64,000 bases of DNA from Rhabdophis nuchalis. Its lineage: Eukaryota > Chordata > Lepidosauria > Squamata > Natricidae. The position numbers and the translations under genes were made by a program. Within the stretch, counting starts at the first letter, position 1, and every line of letters begins with the position of its first letter. The stretch is from positions 147,630,962-147,694,961 of the forward strand of contig CM077644.1 of assembly GCA_039707465.1 (NCBI GenBank). Reading direction: 5' to 3'. Below are positions 53,675 to 64,000 of this stretch, piece by piece. A model generated the notes under the pieces. It was not told the DNA's origin. It saw only the letters and a program-made list of their open reading frames with translations, and searched no databases.

Positions 53675-53859
53675 CAGGGGTCTGCAAAGTTGGCTTTTTT
53701 AAAACTGGTGGACTTCAACTCCCAGAATTCCCCAGCTGGCTGGCTGGGGAATTCTGGGAGTTGAAGTCCACTAGTCTTAAAAGAGCCACAGTCAGCTGCT
53801 GGGGAATTCTGGGAATTGAAGTCCACCAGTCTTAAAAGAGCCAACTTTGCAGATCTCTG
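53675..53859. mobile_element. hAT MITE (CAGGGGTCTGCAAAG ends) with internal arm duplication
   Basis: 185 bp, perfect duplication TCCTAGCC (53667-53674, 53860-53867). The right arm (GGGGAATTCTGGGA.TTGAAGTCCA) occurs twice in tandem, unlike the 7009 copy. Confidence 0.88.
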
Positions 53860-53941
53860 TCCTAGCCAAAACTTGTTTCAGCCTAGACTAGTTTGGGTGA
53901 AGCCAGTTAACAGACAGGGAAACAGATGAAACCTTAGTTCA

Positions 53942-54010
53942 GGGGTGTCCAAACTTGGGAATTTTAAGACTTGTGGACTTCAATACCCAGAATTCCCCAG
54001 CCAGCCATGC
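53942..54010 (+). mobile_element. Truncated hAT MITE left half
   Basis: CAGGGGTGTCCAAACTTGGGAATTTTAAGACTTGTGGACTTCAA...; no right end. Confidence 0.55.
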
Positions 54011-54107
54011 TTTAGTTTATTCGGGCTGAAATGACTGTTCCCCATGCATAATGTGCGTGGTGTGTGAGTCTCCCTCAGCCTTCCAGCTCCCTCCTTTCGA
54101 AGAAACC

Positions 54108-54240
54108 AGGTAGAGCTCTTGCCTCACAAGCAGGAGGTTGTGAGTTCCATCCTAGGTAGAGGCACATGTAGGGTCTCCTGCTTGGGCAGGGGGGTGGACT
54201 AGATGACCTGCAAGGTCCCTTCCAGCTCTGTTAATCTGTT
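54108..54240 (+). mobile_element. tRNA-headed SINE with CR1-like tail
   Basis: Head GTAGAGCTCTTGCCTCACAAG, B-box region GGTTGTGAGTTCCATCC, tail AGGGTCTCCTGCTTGGGCAG...GGACTAGATGACC...CCTTCCAGCTCTG. Same as the reverse copy at 15306. Confidence 0.78.
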
Positions 54241-54274
54241 AAAGGGGGGGAGGGAGGCATCCAATTGCAATAGT

Positions 54275-54500
54275 TCTCCGAGTGCCGAAAGTCATCGGAG
54301 TGACGTCACAAGGGTCCAAGCAACTTCGCGGAAGCCGGCGTGGGCGCGGCGAACATTCCGACCAGCAGGCAGGAGAGATAAGAAGTGGACCAAGCACACC
54401 GGAAAGAGAGAGGGGCGGGAGGAGGAGGAGGAAGGCGGGGCTTACAACGTTCAGCAGGGCGGGTCTGAGCCCTTAGTGGGCGTGGCCCCAAAGTAGCCCT
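54275..54500. promoter_or_regulatory. Orphan CpG island with a consensus CRE
   Basis: A GC- and CpG-rich block between TMEM175 and GAK, separate from both first-exon islands. It has a perfect palindromic TGACGTCA near 54301-54308 and two GGGCGG/GGGCGTGG-type GC boxes near 54436-54490. It could be an upstream noncoding promoter for TMEM175 or GAK or an unannotated transcript. Confidence 0.55.
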
Positions 54501-54919
54501 TTGCAGTACGGGAAGAGGTGCTTTGAGTGGTTTCGCCTATGCTTTTATTTTTTTCCAACTTTTAAGAAGGGGGCCGCTTCCTAGAGAAGACAACGGAAAA
54601 CCCCCAAAACTTTTTCCTCCTTTGACAATAATGTTCTCTTCCTGCGTTTTATGAGAGCAAAGACAGAAGGCTTTTCACTTCTTGGTTTCTTTCTTTCTTT
54701 TTTCTAAGCAACCCCCGTCCCCGTCCCAACCTGGAATACAAAGATCAAGTGTTTTTATTTTTAAAATTAAATGATCACGAAACGGGGAAAAATAAATACA
54801 TCGCACATCCCTTTTATGTATTATTTACTGAATTAACCGGGACCGTCAACATCGGAAGGATCATCACACATAGTGAACATTAAATATTGGGGAGAGAAGA
54901 AAGGCAGCAAAGAGCGAGA

Positions 54920-54986
54920 TGGTGTGTGTGTATGTGTGTGTATACGTGTATATACGTGTGTATGTATATACACACATATATATACA
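54920..54986. repeat. (TG/TA)n microsatellite
   Basis: Compound TGTG/TATA/CACA run. Confidence 0.9.
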
Positions 54987-55100
54987 CCAAAGAGAGACAT
55001 TGGTAAAAGGCAATCCTATATAATGGACTAGGGCCCACTATTAAGCTTTCTCAAACTAAAAGTGAGCAGAGAAATAATATAATAACATAACAATCCTATC

Positions 55101-55110
55101 GATCTATCTA

Positions 55111-55147
<37 letters not shown>

Positions 55148-55210
55148 ACCTACCTACCTACCTACCTACCTACCTACCTACCTACCTACCTACCTACCTA
55201 CCTACCTACC
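55101..55210. repeat. (ATCT)n(TC)n(CTAC)n compound microsatellite
   Basis: Three successive simple repeats, about 500 bp upstream of the GAK start codon. Confidence 0.95.
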
Positions 55211-55289
55211 ATCTAATCATTTCTACAACTCTATATATGCATATGCATAGCATACGCGGGCCTAAAGTAAAGTTGCAATGCTCCTCCTA

Positions 55290-55960
55290 AACAGCAAAGA
55301 GCAAAGCGGGGCGGTTTGCGGCTCCCCTTAAAACCTTTTCATCGTCGCGAAGGGCCAAAGTTCAAAACCGACGTTGCCTTTCGACTGAAAGCGAAGCGAG
55401 CTCCAAGGCAACTTTCGAGGAGATACCCGTCGTGCCGTTCGTACAGCGATTCTCTTCTTCACTTACCTCTTTGCGAAGGGCGGGCGGGGGGCGGGGCGAC
55501 ACGGAAAAATGGGCGGGGCCCCGGTTTCCTGCTCTGACGAACAACGTTGGCGGAAGTGGGTTCGGTGCTGGCTGGAGGAGCGGGCGAGTACGGTGGGCTG
55601 AGCGAAGGTGTAATTGGCGGCGGCAGGCGAAACCGGCCGAGTTCGGCCGGCGCTCTCCCACCCACCACCAGGCTCTCGACCCCCCATCAGTCCCGGCTTG
55701 AGCCGCCATGTCGCTGTTGCAGTCGGCGTTGGACTTCTTGGCCGGGCCCGGCTCTTTAGGAGCCGCCAGCCGGGATCAAAACGATTTCGTGGGGCAGGTG
55801 GTGGAGATGGGTGACATGAAGCTGCGGATCAAGAAGGTCATCGCCGAAGGTGCGTGGGGCAGGAGCGGGGCGAAGGGAGCTCCGACCGGGGTGACCCCCC
55901 AGATCGCGGGGAAGGGCGGGAACCGGTGTGGTCAGGCGGCTCTCGCCTTCTTCCTCCTTC
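55290..55960 (+). promoter_or_regulatory. CpG island promoter of GAK
   Basis: Dense CpG over GAK exon 1 and about 400 bp upstream. It includes GGGCGGGG boxes near 55485-55520 and an ETS-like GGCGGAAGTGGG near 55549-55560. The start codon sits in GCCGCCATGT. Confidence 0.8.
55708..55849 (+). CDS. GAK: GAK (cyclin-G-associated kinase), first coding exon; rest beyond the window
   Basis: GAK (auxilin-2) pairs a Ser/Thr kinase domain with PTEN-like, clathrin-binding and J domains. It uncoats clathrin vesicles with HSC70 and phosphorylates the AP1/AP2 mu subunits. This exon encodes residues 1-47 plus one base, starting MSLLQSALDFLAGPGSLGAA and running through DFVGQVVEMGDMKLRIKKVI, the N-terminal strand of the kinase before the glycine-rich loop. 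Family start, CpG island and Kozak context agree. Donor GAAG|GTGCGT, phase 1. The next exon, expected to begin with the glycine-rich loop, was not found before 64000. The neighbour TMEM175 is divergent, as in human, where both lie in one Parkinson disease locus. Confidence 0.95.
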
Positions 55961-58730
55961 CCTCTCCAACCTCTCTCTCTCTTTTTTTCCTCCCTTTCCC
56001 TTCCCTTTTTTCCTCCTTCTGTCTTTTCCATTTCAGATTCAGGAAACAGACCGCATGGGGCATCCATCCCTAGGAGCCAGGATGTTAATAATCCCCCAAA
56101 TAAGAATAATTCATGTTTTTTTAACCCCGCTTTCAATTTTAATTATTTGATTTATACACCAAATTAACCACTCAGGCATTATATAGGAATGGGAAAGAAA
56201 AATGACCTTGGTGTCTGCCTGTGTGTATGTGAACTCTTAAATTTGTTAAGAGACATTGGGAAGAAAAGCAAGGCGGAAGAAGGGTCTTTAAGGGTGTAGC
56301 AAGGCCAGCAAGAGCATTTTTCTTTTTTGACAAGTGTGACATTTATGGGAGGGAGCTTTCATGGCACAGATACCAATGTGTTAACCAATGTTCCTTAACA
56401 AGCTGTGATTAAAGGGGAAGGAGCAGGAGTAAATAAAATAATAGCCTTTATCCGATACTGATTTGGTGGTAAGGTATTGTGATTTGGCAGATATGAATGA
56501 GTGACCTTTTTTTTTCCATTTGGGATTTTTCACATTTCGTTGTCAGTAAGATGTTATTGCTTTTTCCATAGCTATCTGGACAGTTATCCGTTTTAGGCAT
56601 TTGGCTTTTGTTCATTGGATCCTTTTAAGATCAGTTCAAGGTCTAAAATTTAGCAAAGGCAATTTTGCTATGTCTCACAGTGCTGCCTGGACATATTCAC
56701 AGCAATGTTTCTGGGAAGAGATTTCCTCATTTCTTCCTATGAAATTAGTACAGTAATCAATCTGGAAGTGGGGGTTGTAGCAGATGGAGGATTTACAAGA
56801 TGCTAGAAGTCTCAGCATGCAAGAGTTTCCAAATATATTTACATCTGTATGGCTATGGCTATTTAACGGGATATTCAGAACCATTTCAAACATATATTCC
56901 TGGTGAACTGGGCATGGTATTGTGCATGTTGCGATTTCTAAACATATGTGTTGCATGGGTAACACTGACAAATGATCAGTTATGTATTTTCCCAAACTTT
57001 GATGGCAGCAAATGTGACATTTATACTTGTATTTTGTCCCCAGATGAAATCATGTCATCGCAAAATACTTGTTTCTAGATTTGTTGGGAATAACCATGAA
57101 TCTGCTTAGTAAAGATTTTATGACAGTTTTAATTTTTCCACTTTCATCTCTATCTTTATATTAGTTTGGCTTGTCTGTGTGCTGTACATCTTAACAAATG
57201 TAATATCTGGATTTAAGGCATATTGCTTTTTGCCTAATGTTGTCATCTTAGGAAGTGCTCTCCCTTTCTAATATTCTAAAACAAAATATTTTTCTTTCCT
57301 TCTCCCTTCCCTCCCCCATCTTTTGGGGAAAGTGACCGTCATGACTGTCTTTTGCTGTTAACTTTTTACTACTCAAAAAACTGCTATCAGAATCTAAAAT
57401 ATTCTTTGATCTATAGAATAAGATTCAAAGCCAGTAACCTGTGCTGTTAGTGTTACTGTTCATTTGAGGCTAGATTTATTAGATTTGTGAAGCTTTTCCT
57501 GTGAAAGTATATTGTTTCATGTGACGAAAATCCTTAAGCAGAAAGTTAATGGAGTTTGGTGAAGTTAACTATTAAAGATATTGCAACGGAAGGTACCTTG
57601 GTGACTCATATGTCCAAACCAAGAGTTCTGATTTCTTCCTTCTATCCCTTATTGGACATGTTGTTCCACTCCAGAAAAATTGCCCCATTCAACCTGTTAA
57701 GCAAGTCTCAGATGAACACTTCAATATAGTTTGGGGGATATCGTCCAGAAATCATTTGAATATACGGGCAATATTTATGCTGTGCTGCAGGGCTTAATTA
57801 ATAAAGGTAGACTCTGAAAGTCCTGTTTTGATAAAAGATACAGTCCCTGCCCTGGGCTAAAGTGAAAGAGAATAAAGTTGAATGGTGTACATTTTCTGTT
57901 CTTACACTAAATATTTATTTTGGTGAGGTCTTGAGCTTTCAAGCATTCTTTTCCCCAGAATTATTTTTTCAACCACCCTGCTGTTAAAACAAAAATGTTT
58001 CCTTTTAAATTGTCATTGTATACGTTTTTAGAGCATTAGAAAATGCATAGTCACTGGGGAGGTTGTAGAGGTGAGGCTTAGTAAACTGGGGTGCTATTGC
58101 ACCTGCATGATTTGCCCATTCCAAAAATAAGGCAGAGCAAATGATCACCTTATTTTAGGATCCAACTCTTAGAGCTGAAATGCACCCTTCTAGATTTTAT
58201 CTGAAATATGGCAAAACGTTGGCCGATAGCTTTGTTCAGTTGTGCTTTGTTCACCATCAACTAACCCGTAAGGCGCTTTATTTGTTTCTTGCTTAGCATA
58301 TTGTGTATAGCCGGTTACTCTGATTTGCAAAACATGGTTTATCCCTTTCTTTATTTGGCAGTTTCAGATATTTATCTGAATTCAATCAATTATGGTTAAA
58401 TAAACCACATATGAGTATGATATGTACTCTTAGCCAGGACATTTTCATGTCTTGAATGATAATATTTTAAAATTAGATGACTTTTAACATAATAGATCTG
58501 GTTACATATATTTGTGTAATGCTCAAAGCAGTACAAAGAAGTCTCTATTAATAGGCTCGATTTTTTATGCCTTAATAGAAAAGCTCTTTTGTTTTATTTT
58601 CTTTTTAAGAGTTATTGGTAAAGTGGATTGTTTTCATCAGGATACTATGGTAATTTGCTGTTTAAATGCTCTCCCATGAAGGAATTTCATTTTAAATAAT
58701 TGTTACTGAATTTTACAGATAAAAAGATTT
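55850..58730 (+). other. GAK intron 1, first part
   Basis: A pyrimidine-rich tract at 55958-56035, then single-copy-looking AT-rich DNA. No further exon or named repeat seen. Confidence 0.45.
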
Positions 58731-59730
58731 AAAAACTAAGGGAAAATATACAAACTAACTAGTTTCCAACAAATTAAGAAGGAAAAAATAAAAGAAAAAA
58801 ATGCAGAGGAAAAAATAAAAAGGAAGAAAAAAGAAAAGGAACTGATTTCCCTCTTCATCAAGACAAGTACAATTTCAGTAACTTATTACCTTCTTTGATA
58901 TTACAACAGATCTTTTCATCTCATATCTCATCTCTTATGAAAAGACAAATGTTTAAAGCCTCATCAGTCCTAATCAGCAAAAATTCATTAAGAGCTGCAA
59001 AAAATAATGTGTGTATGTGTGTTTGTATTTTAACCTTAAAAATCAACTTTGTGTTCCTTATTTCAAAATATAAAATAATTTTTGTTCTTTCCATATCTTA
59101 TAAAGCAATCTTTAAAATCTTATCATTCAGTCCTAGTCTAGAAAATCCATTAAAAACTACCAGAAACACCACCTGTATTTTAACCTTGATTAGATAAGCC
59201 ATCTTTATATTCCTTCCCTTTGTTTTTAAAAATGCTCTTTAATTCCTTTAAATAGTATCCCAAAAGTGTATTTCTTTTCATTTTTTCTTTGCCTTTTTCT
59301 TAGGAACTCCTTCATAAATTTAACATACCTGCTTTGAAAATCCAAGATAAAAACGTTGTCCAAGTAATTTTTCTGTTTTTTAATTTGTATGTCCATTTTA
59401 GTTATGAAGATATCAACTGGTTTCATTTGTATATCCAGTGTAACATCCTTTTTGATATCATTCTTGTAGCTTGTCATTTTTAAATCCACATTCACCACTC
59501 ACTTATCATCTTCCATCACATCTTTTAGATCCTTTTTATAGTGGCATGCAAACTTAAGAGTAACCTCTGATTGCATTGCCCCCAAATATCCTTAAATTTT
59601 TCCCAAATGTAAATATTTTGCTTCGTTCTATACTAGTTGTTCTCTTTCTTTTAATTATAATCTTTAATTATTTCTGGTTCCTTCTAGTCCTATGCTTTTC
59701 TCTAACCCAGAATATTTCCCCATGGTAATA
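58730..59730 (-). repeat. AT-rich retroelement-like region with a ~190-bp repeat
   Basis: Two related segments (CCTAATCAGCAAAAATTCATTAAGAGCT...TATTTTAACCTTAAAAATC at about 58968, and CCTAGTCTAGAAAATCCATTAAAAACT...TATTTTAACCTTGATTAG at about 59132) form a degenerate tandem repeat. The minus strand has a Lys/Asp-rich frame at 59226-59498 of L1 ORF1-like composition. Identity is uncertain. Confidence 0.35.
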
Positions 59731-59743
59731 TTTCTTACACTTA

Positions 59744-60453
59744 CTGTATTTTTCGAACTATAAGATGCTTCGGAATATGAGACACGCCCAGCTTTTGGAG
59801 AGGAAAAAAAAATCTGGTTCTGTCTCCCAGCAATTTGCCTCCTTGCATCAAACAGCAAACAGCCTGGTCAGCTTCAGCACAGCCTGATTTAGCACGAGCA
59901 GCTGATTGGCAGTTCGATCGGCCTCCCGGAATACCACCGATCAGCTGTTCTAGGTGATGGGTATCGCCACTGCCCATTGTTGCCTCCGCATGCTCTATTT
60001 GTGGACTCCGCTTGCTCCATTTTTGGCTTGTTCCAGGTGGGCGGGGATCATCTGGAATGGGCCAAAACTGGGATGTGTAGATGCAGAAAATGGAGCTCAT
60101 GGAGGCTGAAAACAGGGCACGCGGAAACCAAAAATGTGGCACGCGGAGGCAGTGATAGGTGGCAGGGCCAGTGGCTGGCAGTGATCCCTGCAGCCTGGAA
60201 CAGCTGATCGGTGGTATTCTGAGAGGCCGATCCAACCACCAATCAGCTGCTTGTGCTAAATCAGGCTGTGCTGACGTTGACCAGGCCATTTGCTGTTTGA
60301 TGCAAGGAGGCAAATTGCTGGGAGGCAGAGGCCAAAGAGTGGGGGCCAGTGGGTAGGCAGTGCTTTGGCAACATTTGCTCTATAAGACGCACAGACATTT
60401 CCACCCACTTTTTTGGGGGGTTGGTGGGTGCATCTTATAGTCCATAAAATATG
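59744..60453. mobile_element. Long-palindrome Tc1/mariner-type MITE
   Basis: TA then CTGTATTTTTCGAACTATAAGATGC; right end GCATCTTATAGTCC...AAAATATGG then TA. Inside are ~130-bp inverted arms (59823-59952 and 60198-60328). Family of 2050 and 48509, with a larger interior. Confidence 0.75.
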
Positions 60454-60501
60454 GTAATTTCTAAATCTTCACATATTCTAACAGAATTTTAGAAAGCAAA
60501 A

Positions 60502-61131
60502 ATGGCTTTCGATCAGCTTCCAGAGCCGGATGCCCGGCTGTCCATGGAAGATCAAGTGACAGCCGTGGCCAGGAGGGCGTTTTACCAGGTTTGCCTGGTT
60601 CGCCAATTGCGCCCCCTATTGGATCGGGACGCCCTTCGCACAGTCACTCATGCACTCGTGACATCCCGACTGGACTATTGTAACTCTTTCTACATGGGGC
60701 TTCCCTTGAGGTGCACCCGGAGACTTCAGCTAGTCCAGAATGCAGCCGCGCGAGCAATTATGGGGACCGCAAGGTCTACCCACGTAACACCGCTCTTGCG
60801 TGAGCTGCACTGGCTACCTGTCGTCTTCTGGGTGCGCTTCAAGGTGTTAATTATCATCTTTAAAGCGCTCCATGGCTCGGGACCTAGCTATCTGCGGGAT
60901 CGGATCCTGCCTCATATATCCTCACGGCCGATTCGCTCCCACAGAGAGGGACTTCTCCGGGTGCCGTCCACTAGACTTTGTCAGCGGGCGACACCCAGGG
61001 GAAGGGCTCTCTCTGTGGCGGGCCCGGCCCTCTGGAACGACCTTCCCCCCGATATTAGGATGACCACGGACCTCCGCTCCTTCCGTCTTAAATTAAAAAC
61101 TCACTTTTTCTGTCTGGCCGGCCTGGGATAG
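60502..61131 (+). pseudogene. L2/CR1-clade LINE reverse transcriptase C-terminus, open 209 codons
   Basis: An uninterrupted frame encodes the RT thumb and downstream region. It has HALVTSRLDYCNSFYMGLPL, LQLVQNAAARAIMG, TPLLRELHWLPV, FKALHGSGPSYLRDRILP, GRALSVAGPALWNDLPPDIR and LKLKTHFFCLAGLG. The YADD-bearing catalytic part is missing, so it is 5' truncated and cannot act alone. The intact frame suggests a fairly recent insertion. The initiating ATG is probably just the truncation edge. Confidence 0.85.
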
Positions 61132-61330
61132 TCTCCCTGTCTTGGGGTTTTTATTGGGTAGCTTTTAGCATAGTTAGTTTTATGGGAATTTTAGCACAGG
61201 TTAAGTTTAATTTGGTTTTAGAACTGTTTGTATATTTTTTACTGTTTTTATTCTACCTGTGCACCGCCCCGAGTCCCCATGGGGAGAGGGAGCGGTTTAT
61301 AAGTATTAAATTCATTCATTCATTCATTCT
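61132..61330 (+). mobile_element. 3' UTR and tail of the L2-like copy
   Basis: TTTTAGCACAGGTTAAGTTT...CTGTGCACCGCCCCGAGTCC...GAGCGGTTTATAAGTATTAAATTC then ATTC repeats. Same 3' end as 22540 and 30370. Confidence 0.8.
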
Positions 61331-63085
61331 AAACCTGACCAGAGAGAGACGACTGTCTTATAGTCTCCTTGTGGGGACCCACTGTATGGAGTGCATGTGG
61401 AGAATCCCAGATCCTCTCTTTTTTCCAGGATGGAATTCCAAGGAGCTGGATCTACTTGCCAGCTCCTTGTCCTGCCCCCGTGATTAGTTCTGCTCTCAGC
61501 AAAGCCATCTTCAGTCACCATTGCTTCATCAGAAGTCCTATGTATGAATTTAGTGCTTCAAATATTCCAGGGCAGGGGAAAGATGATGGATTTAAAGCAA
61601 TAAGGAAGGTTTTTATTTGAAGTAGTTTATATATTATATTGAATAGTGATGCTTAATCATGCTTCATGATTGATTGATTGATAGATTTTCTCCATGATGA
61701 CCTGTCCTTAATCCTGTCTTTCAGGTCTTTCAACAAGTTTAATGTTTAATGTATAAAAAACAATTGGCTGGGGTGTAAACTAAGGCCTTTGCCATTGTTT
61801 ACAAATCACAATGCATATGTATGCACAATGTACTAAAACAAAATTAAACCACATTAACGTGATGTATGAATAAGATAAAGATTGTTCCTACAGGTGCTAT
61901 TATATGGCACTGTAATATTCATGTACCTGTGTTGGTTACAGTTCAACATGTGGATTGATTGAGTAGCAGTGGCCTATGAGTTTTGTGTAAAAATGAAATG
62001 CAAATGACAACTTTTGAAGCAGAAAATATAAATAATATGTGGTCGAACAATGTAACCTGCTATAGTCTTGTTGTAGAGATTATTATCTTAGTGGTATTAT
62101 TAACCCACTTGAAAAATGCTTTTTTGTATGTACAGAAACATAAGTCACACATTATACAAATATGTTTTACCTTTGATTTTTGTAACATGAAAGTTTTACT
62201 CCTCAACTTGAGTTTTAGTATTATGAATTGGACTTTAGTTTAGAGGACTGTACATCTAACTTTATATGTTTTTAAAATACATAGAGGTACACCAGAAGTG
62301 TATCATTTTTTCCCTACAAATTTTGGATGCTGATGATCATTGGGTTTTGCTTGGCTTGGAAATTTGAGGCACATAATACACTAAAAGAAACTGTTAGTAA
62401 TTCAAAAGTTATTTTTTTATAGCACTGTGAAATATGAACCAGCTCATTATGTAAAACTATAATGAGTTTATTTTGGCTCAGCATGTTGTGTGAAATCATA
62501 TTTTACATTTTGTTAACCATAGTTATAACTTAACTGTGTTATGAACATAATGAATGCAGATGCACTAGTTCTTACATTTTTATTAATAACAGTTATGGAG
62601 TTTGTGCATTTTCTTTCCAGCAACTTCTCTTCATATGACATTTCCTCTGTTTTCCCTAAGGTTAATGTCAGTCACGACAAAAAAGTGAATTAGTGGTAGA
62701 TATGGTTTGCAAATCAGCCTCTAACCCTAATCCTTGCAAGTAATAGATAACCATAACCCCTGTTAAGGCCAATAGATATATAACTTAGATGAGTGATAGA
62801 GAAATATTGTGGTTTGCATTACAGCTGTAGTAGGCATAATTATATGCTTTGACTTACTACTTTTCTAAAAAAGCACACCATAATTTATACATTGGAAAAC
62901 AATAATTGAGTCTAGTATAAATTAAGATAGATAGAAATGCCACCCTTATGGTTTATAAAATTCTTTCAAAGTGCTAAATTGCAAGGGATGGAGGTAGCGT
63001 GTTTATCCCAGGAAACCTACCTATTGCTACCAGTAATTGATAACTAGAAATTTTCACAATTTTAAGAGAGAAAGGTAGCAAGGTA
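61331..63085 (+). other. GAK intron 1, nothing recognised
   Basis: AT-rich, no exon or named repeat seen. Confidence 0.4.
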
Positions 63086-63088
63086 GAA

Positions 63089-63090
<2 letters not shown>

Positions 63091-63129
<39 letters not shown>

Positions 63130-63146
63130 CCTCCCTCCCTCCCTCC

Positions 63147-63189
<43 letters not shown>

Positions 63190-63190
63190 A
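63091..63190. repeat. (TC)n(CCCT)n(TC)n(AC)n microsatellite
   Basis: Pyrimidine-rich then AC run, ending in CACAG directly before the open frame at 63191. Confidence 0.97.
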
Positions 63191-63481
63191 GATTTTAAAG
63201 ATGATTTCTATGCTACAGAGGCTCAGCCTACAGAGGATGTGACAGTAATTGTTAAAATGTGTCAAGAGTACCAATTAATACCTAATGATAGAGTATTTCA
63301 ATTTTATGATGATGACTTGCAGTGCTTCAAGAACTACAATGGAAGAAGAGATAAAATAATAACACAGCATGTAAACATGGAACTGTCTTCTATAACTGAG
63401 TCTGGCATTTGGACTCTGGCTGTAAGCAGAGACTATTCTGGGTTGTTGTCAAGAAGTTCAAAGATATATATTGTCAAGTGA
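63191..63481 (+). CDS. Unidentified 96-codon open frame after a possible splice acceptor
   Basis: The frame runs from the AG at the end of the microsatellite to TGA at 63479-63481. It starts DFKDDFYATEAQPTEDVTVI, has two cysteines (in KMCQEY and LQCFKN), a central FYDDD and ends SGIWTLAVSRDYSG...SKIYIVK. The alternating pattern suggests a beta-rich, extracellular-like fold. No ATG occurs in the first 20 codons, so it would be a terminal exon or a relic, not a full gene. It does not match GAK, whose intron 1 it lies in. I do not recognise the family, and a chance frame cannot be excluded. Confidence 0.3.
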   Translation, partial: DFKDDFYATEAQPTEDVTVIVKMCQEYQLIPNDRVFQFYDDDLQCFKNYNGRRDKIITQHVNMELSSITESGIWTLAVSRDYSGLLSRSSKIYIVK

Positions 63482-63910
63482 CTGGCTGGTCAGTTAAAGA
63501 ATTCACAACTTTATGAGAAGTACACATCTCTAGAGGGTATAGATGTCTTTTCCCCCCCCAAAAGAGTTGGAAAAACTTTCAGATTCTCTCTATCTGTGAT
63601 TGAAATCTGTAATAAATACAGTGTATACTGTATATATCTTCTAGAAAGAATACCCCAAATGCAACTGAATGGATATTTTCAACATTCCCCCACCAACATC
63701 TTTTTTTACTTTTAAACTGGAATATTGTTGTTTAGACATTGTGCTAAATGCTTTCCAAACAAATAGAATCTTTCTCTGGTTGGGGTTCAGCTTTAGGTTG
63801 TTCGTGTTACCCAATGTTTTGCATCCTTCAATAATTAGGGGAGGAACACCCATGAATCTCTAGCCACTCTGGGATATTATACACATGGAGTATCATATGT
63901 ATGTTAATTG
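63482..63910 (+). other. GAK intron 1, nothing recognised
   Basis: No gene or element seen. Confidence 0.35.
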
Positions 63911-63914
63911 TCAA

Positions 63915-64000
63915 AAGGTAAAACAGAAAAGTTTCCTCTTTAGGTCTGCCTGAGTCTAGGCCATGGTGCTCATCTCTTGTTTCTTGGTCGAGGGAGCCAC
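63915..64000 (-). mobile_element. tRNA-type SINE, cut by the window edge
   Basis: AAAGGTAAAACAGAAAAGTTTCC...GGTGCTCATCTCTTGTTTC...GAGGGAGCC is the reverse complement of the 3' part of the 12177-12365 and 32045 SINE. Confidence 0.65.

Noticed and set aside
55362..55814. Overlapping frames around GAK exon 1
   Set aside because: GC-rich shadows; only the 55708 frame matches a known protein.
55850..64000. Second GAK exon (glycine-rich loop of the kinase)
   Set aside because: Looked for codons matching the GFAFVYEA region and found none; it probably lies beyond 64000.

Overview
The window is nuclear DNA of a squamate reptile, most likely a snake. The evidence is vertebrate split genes in a low-GC background, dense tRNA-derived SINEs of Sauria-SINE type, L2/CR1/L1/Penelope-like LINE fragments, many hAT and Tc1/mariner-type MITEs, long dinucleotide tracts, a (GATA)n block and CR1 tails running into pentamer repeats. 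There are no operons, phages or CRISPR arrays. All repeat family names are from memory of ends, target duplications and protein motifs.

Four conserved genes were reconstructed by hand, joining exons by splice sites and reading phase. (1) ATP5ME, minus strand, 1026-5549: 4 coding exons, 70 aa, subunit e of mitochondrial ATP synthase, with a CpG promoter. (2) MYL5, plus strand, 7793-17606: 7 coding exons, 172 aa, a myosin regulatory light chain; exon 1 holds only the start codon and intron 3 is a GC-AG intron. (3) TMEM175, minus strand, 24664-45797: 10 coding exons, 495 aa, the endolysosomal K+/H+ channel; the first FSD motif reads YSD. (4) GAK, plus strand, first coding exon 55708-55849 only; the rest lies beyond the window.

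Layout: 1-1 kb no gene seen; 1-5.6 kb ATP5ME; 5.6-7.7 kb spacer with a trinucleotide repeat and nested hAT MITEs; 7.8-17.6 kb MYL5, its intron 2 holding head-to-head Penelope-like fragments and a 150-bp (TA)n tract inside a perfect 52-bp inverted repeat; 17.6-24.6 kb a repeat-rich intergenic stretch; 24.7-46 kb TMEM175; 46-55.2 kb a repeat-filled gap between the head-to-head TMEM175 and GAK genes with an extra CpG island near 54.4 kb; 55.2-64 kb GAK exon 1 and part of intron 1, with an L2 fragment and an unidentified 96-codon open frame near the end.

Compared with human 4p16.3, where SLC49A3, PCGF3 and CPLX1 lie between MYL5 and GAK and TMEM175 lies beyond GAK, here TMEM175 follows MYL5 directly and the TMEM175/GAK pair is flipped, which fits an inversion. 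I found no clearly new multigene system. The most unusual items are the open frame at 63191-63481, the Penelope/(TA)n palindrome, the multi-level nested MITEs, a 355-bp near-perfect tandem duplication and the orphan CpG island.
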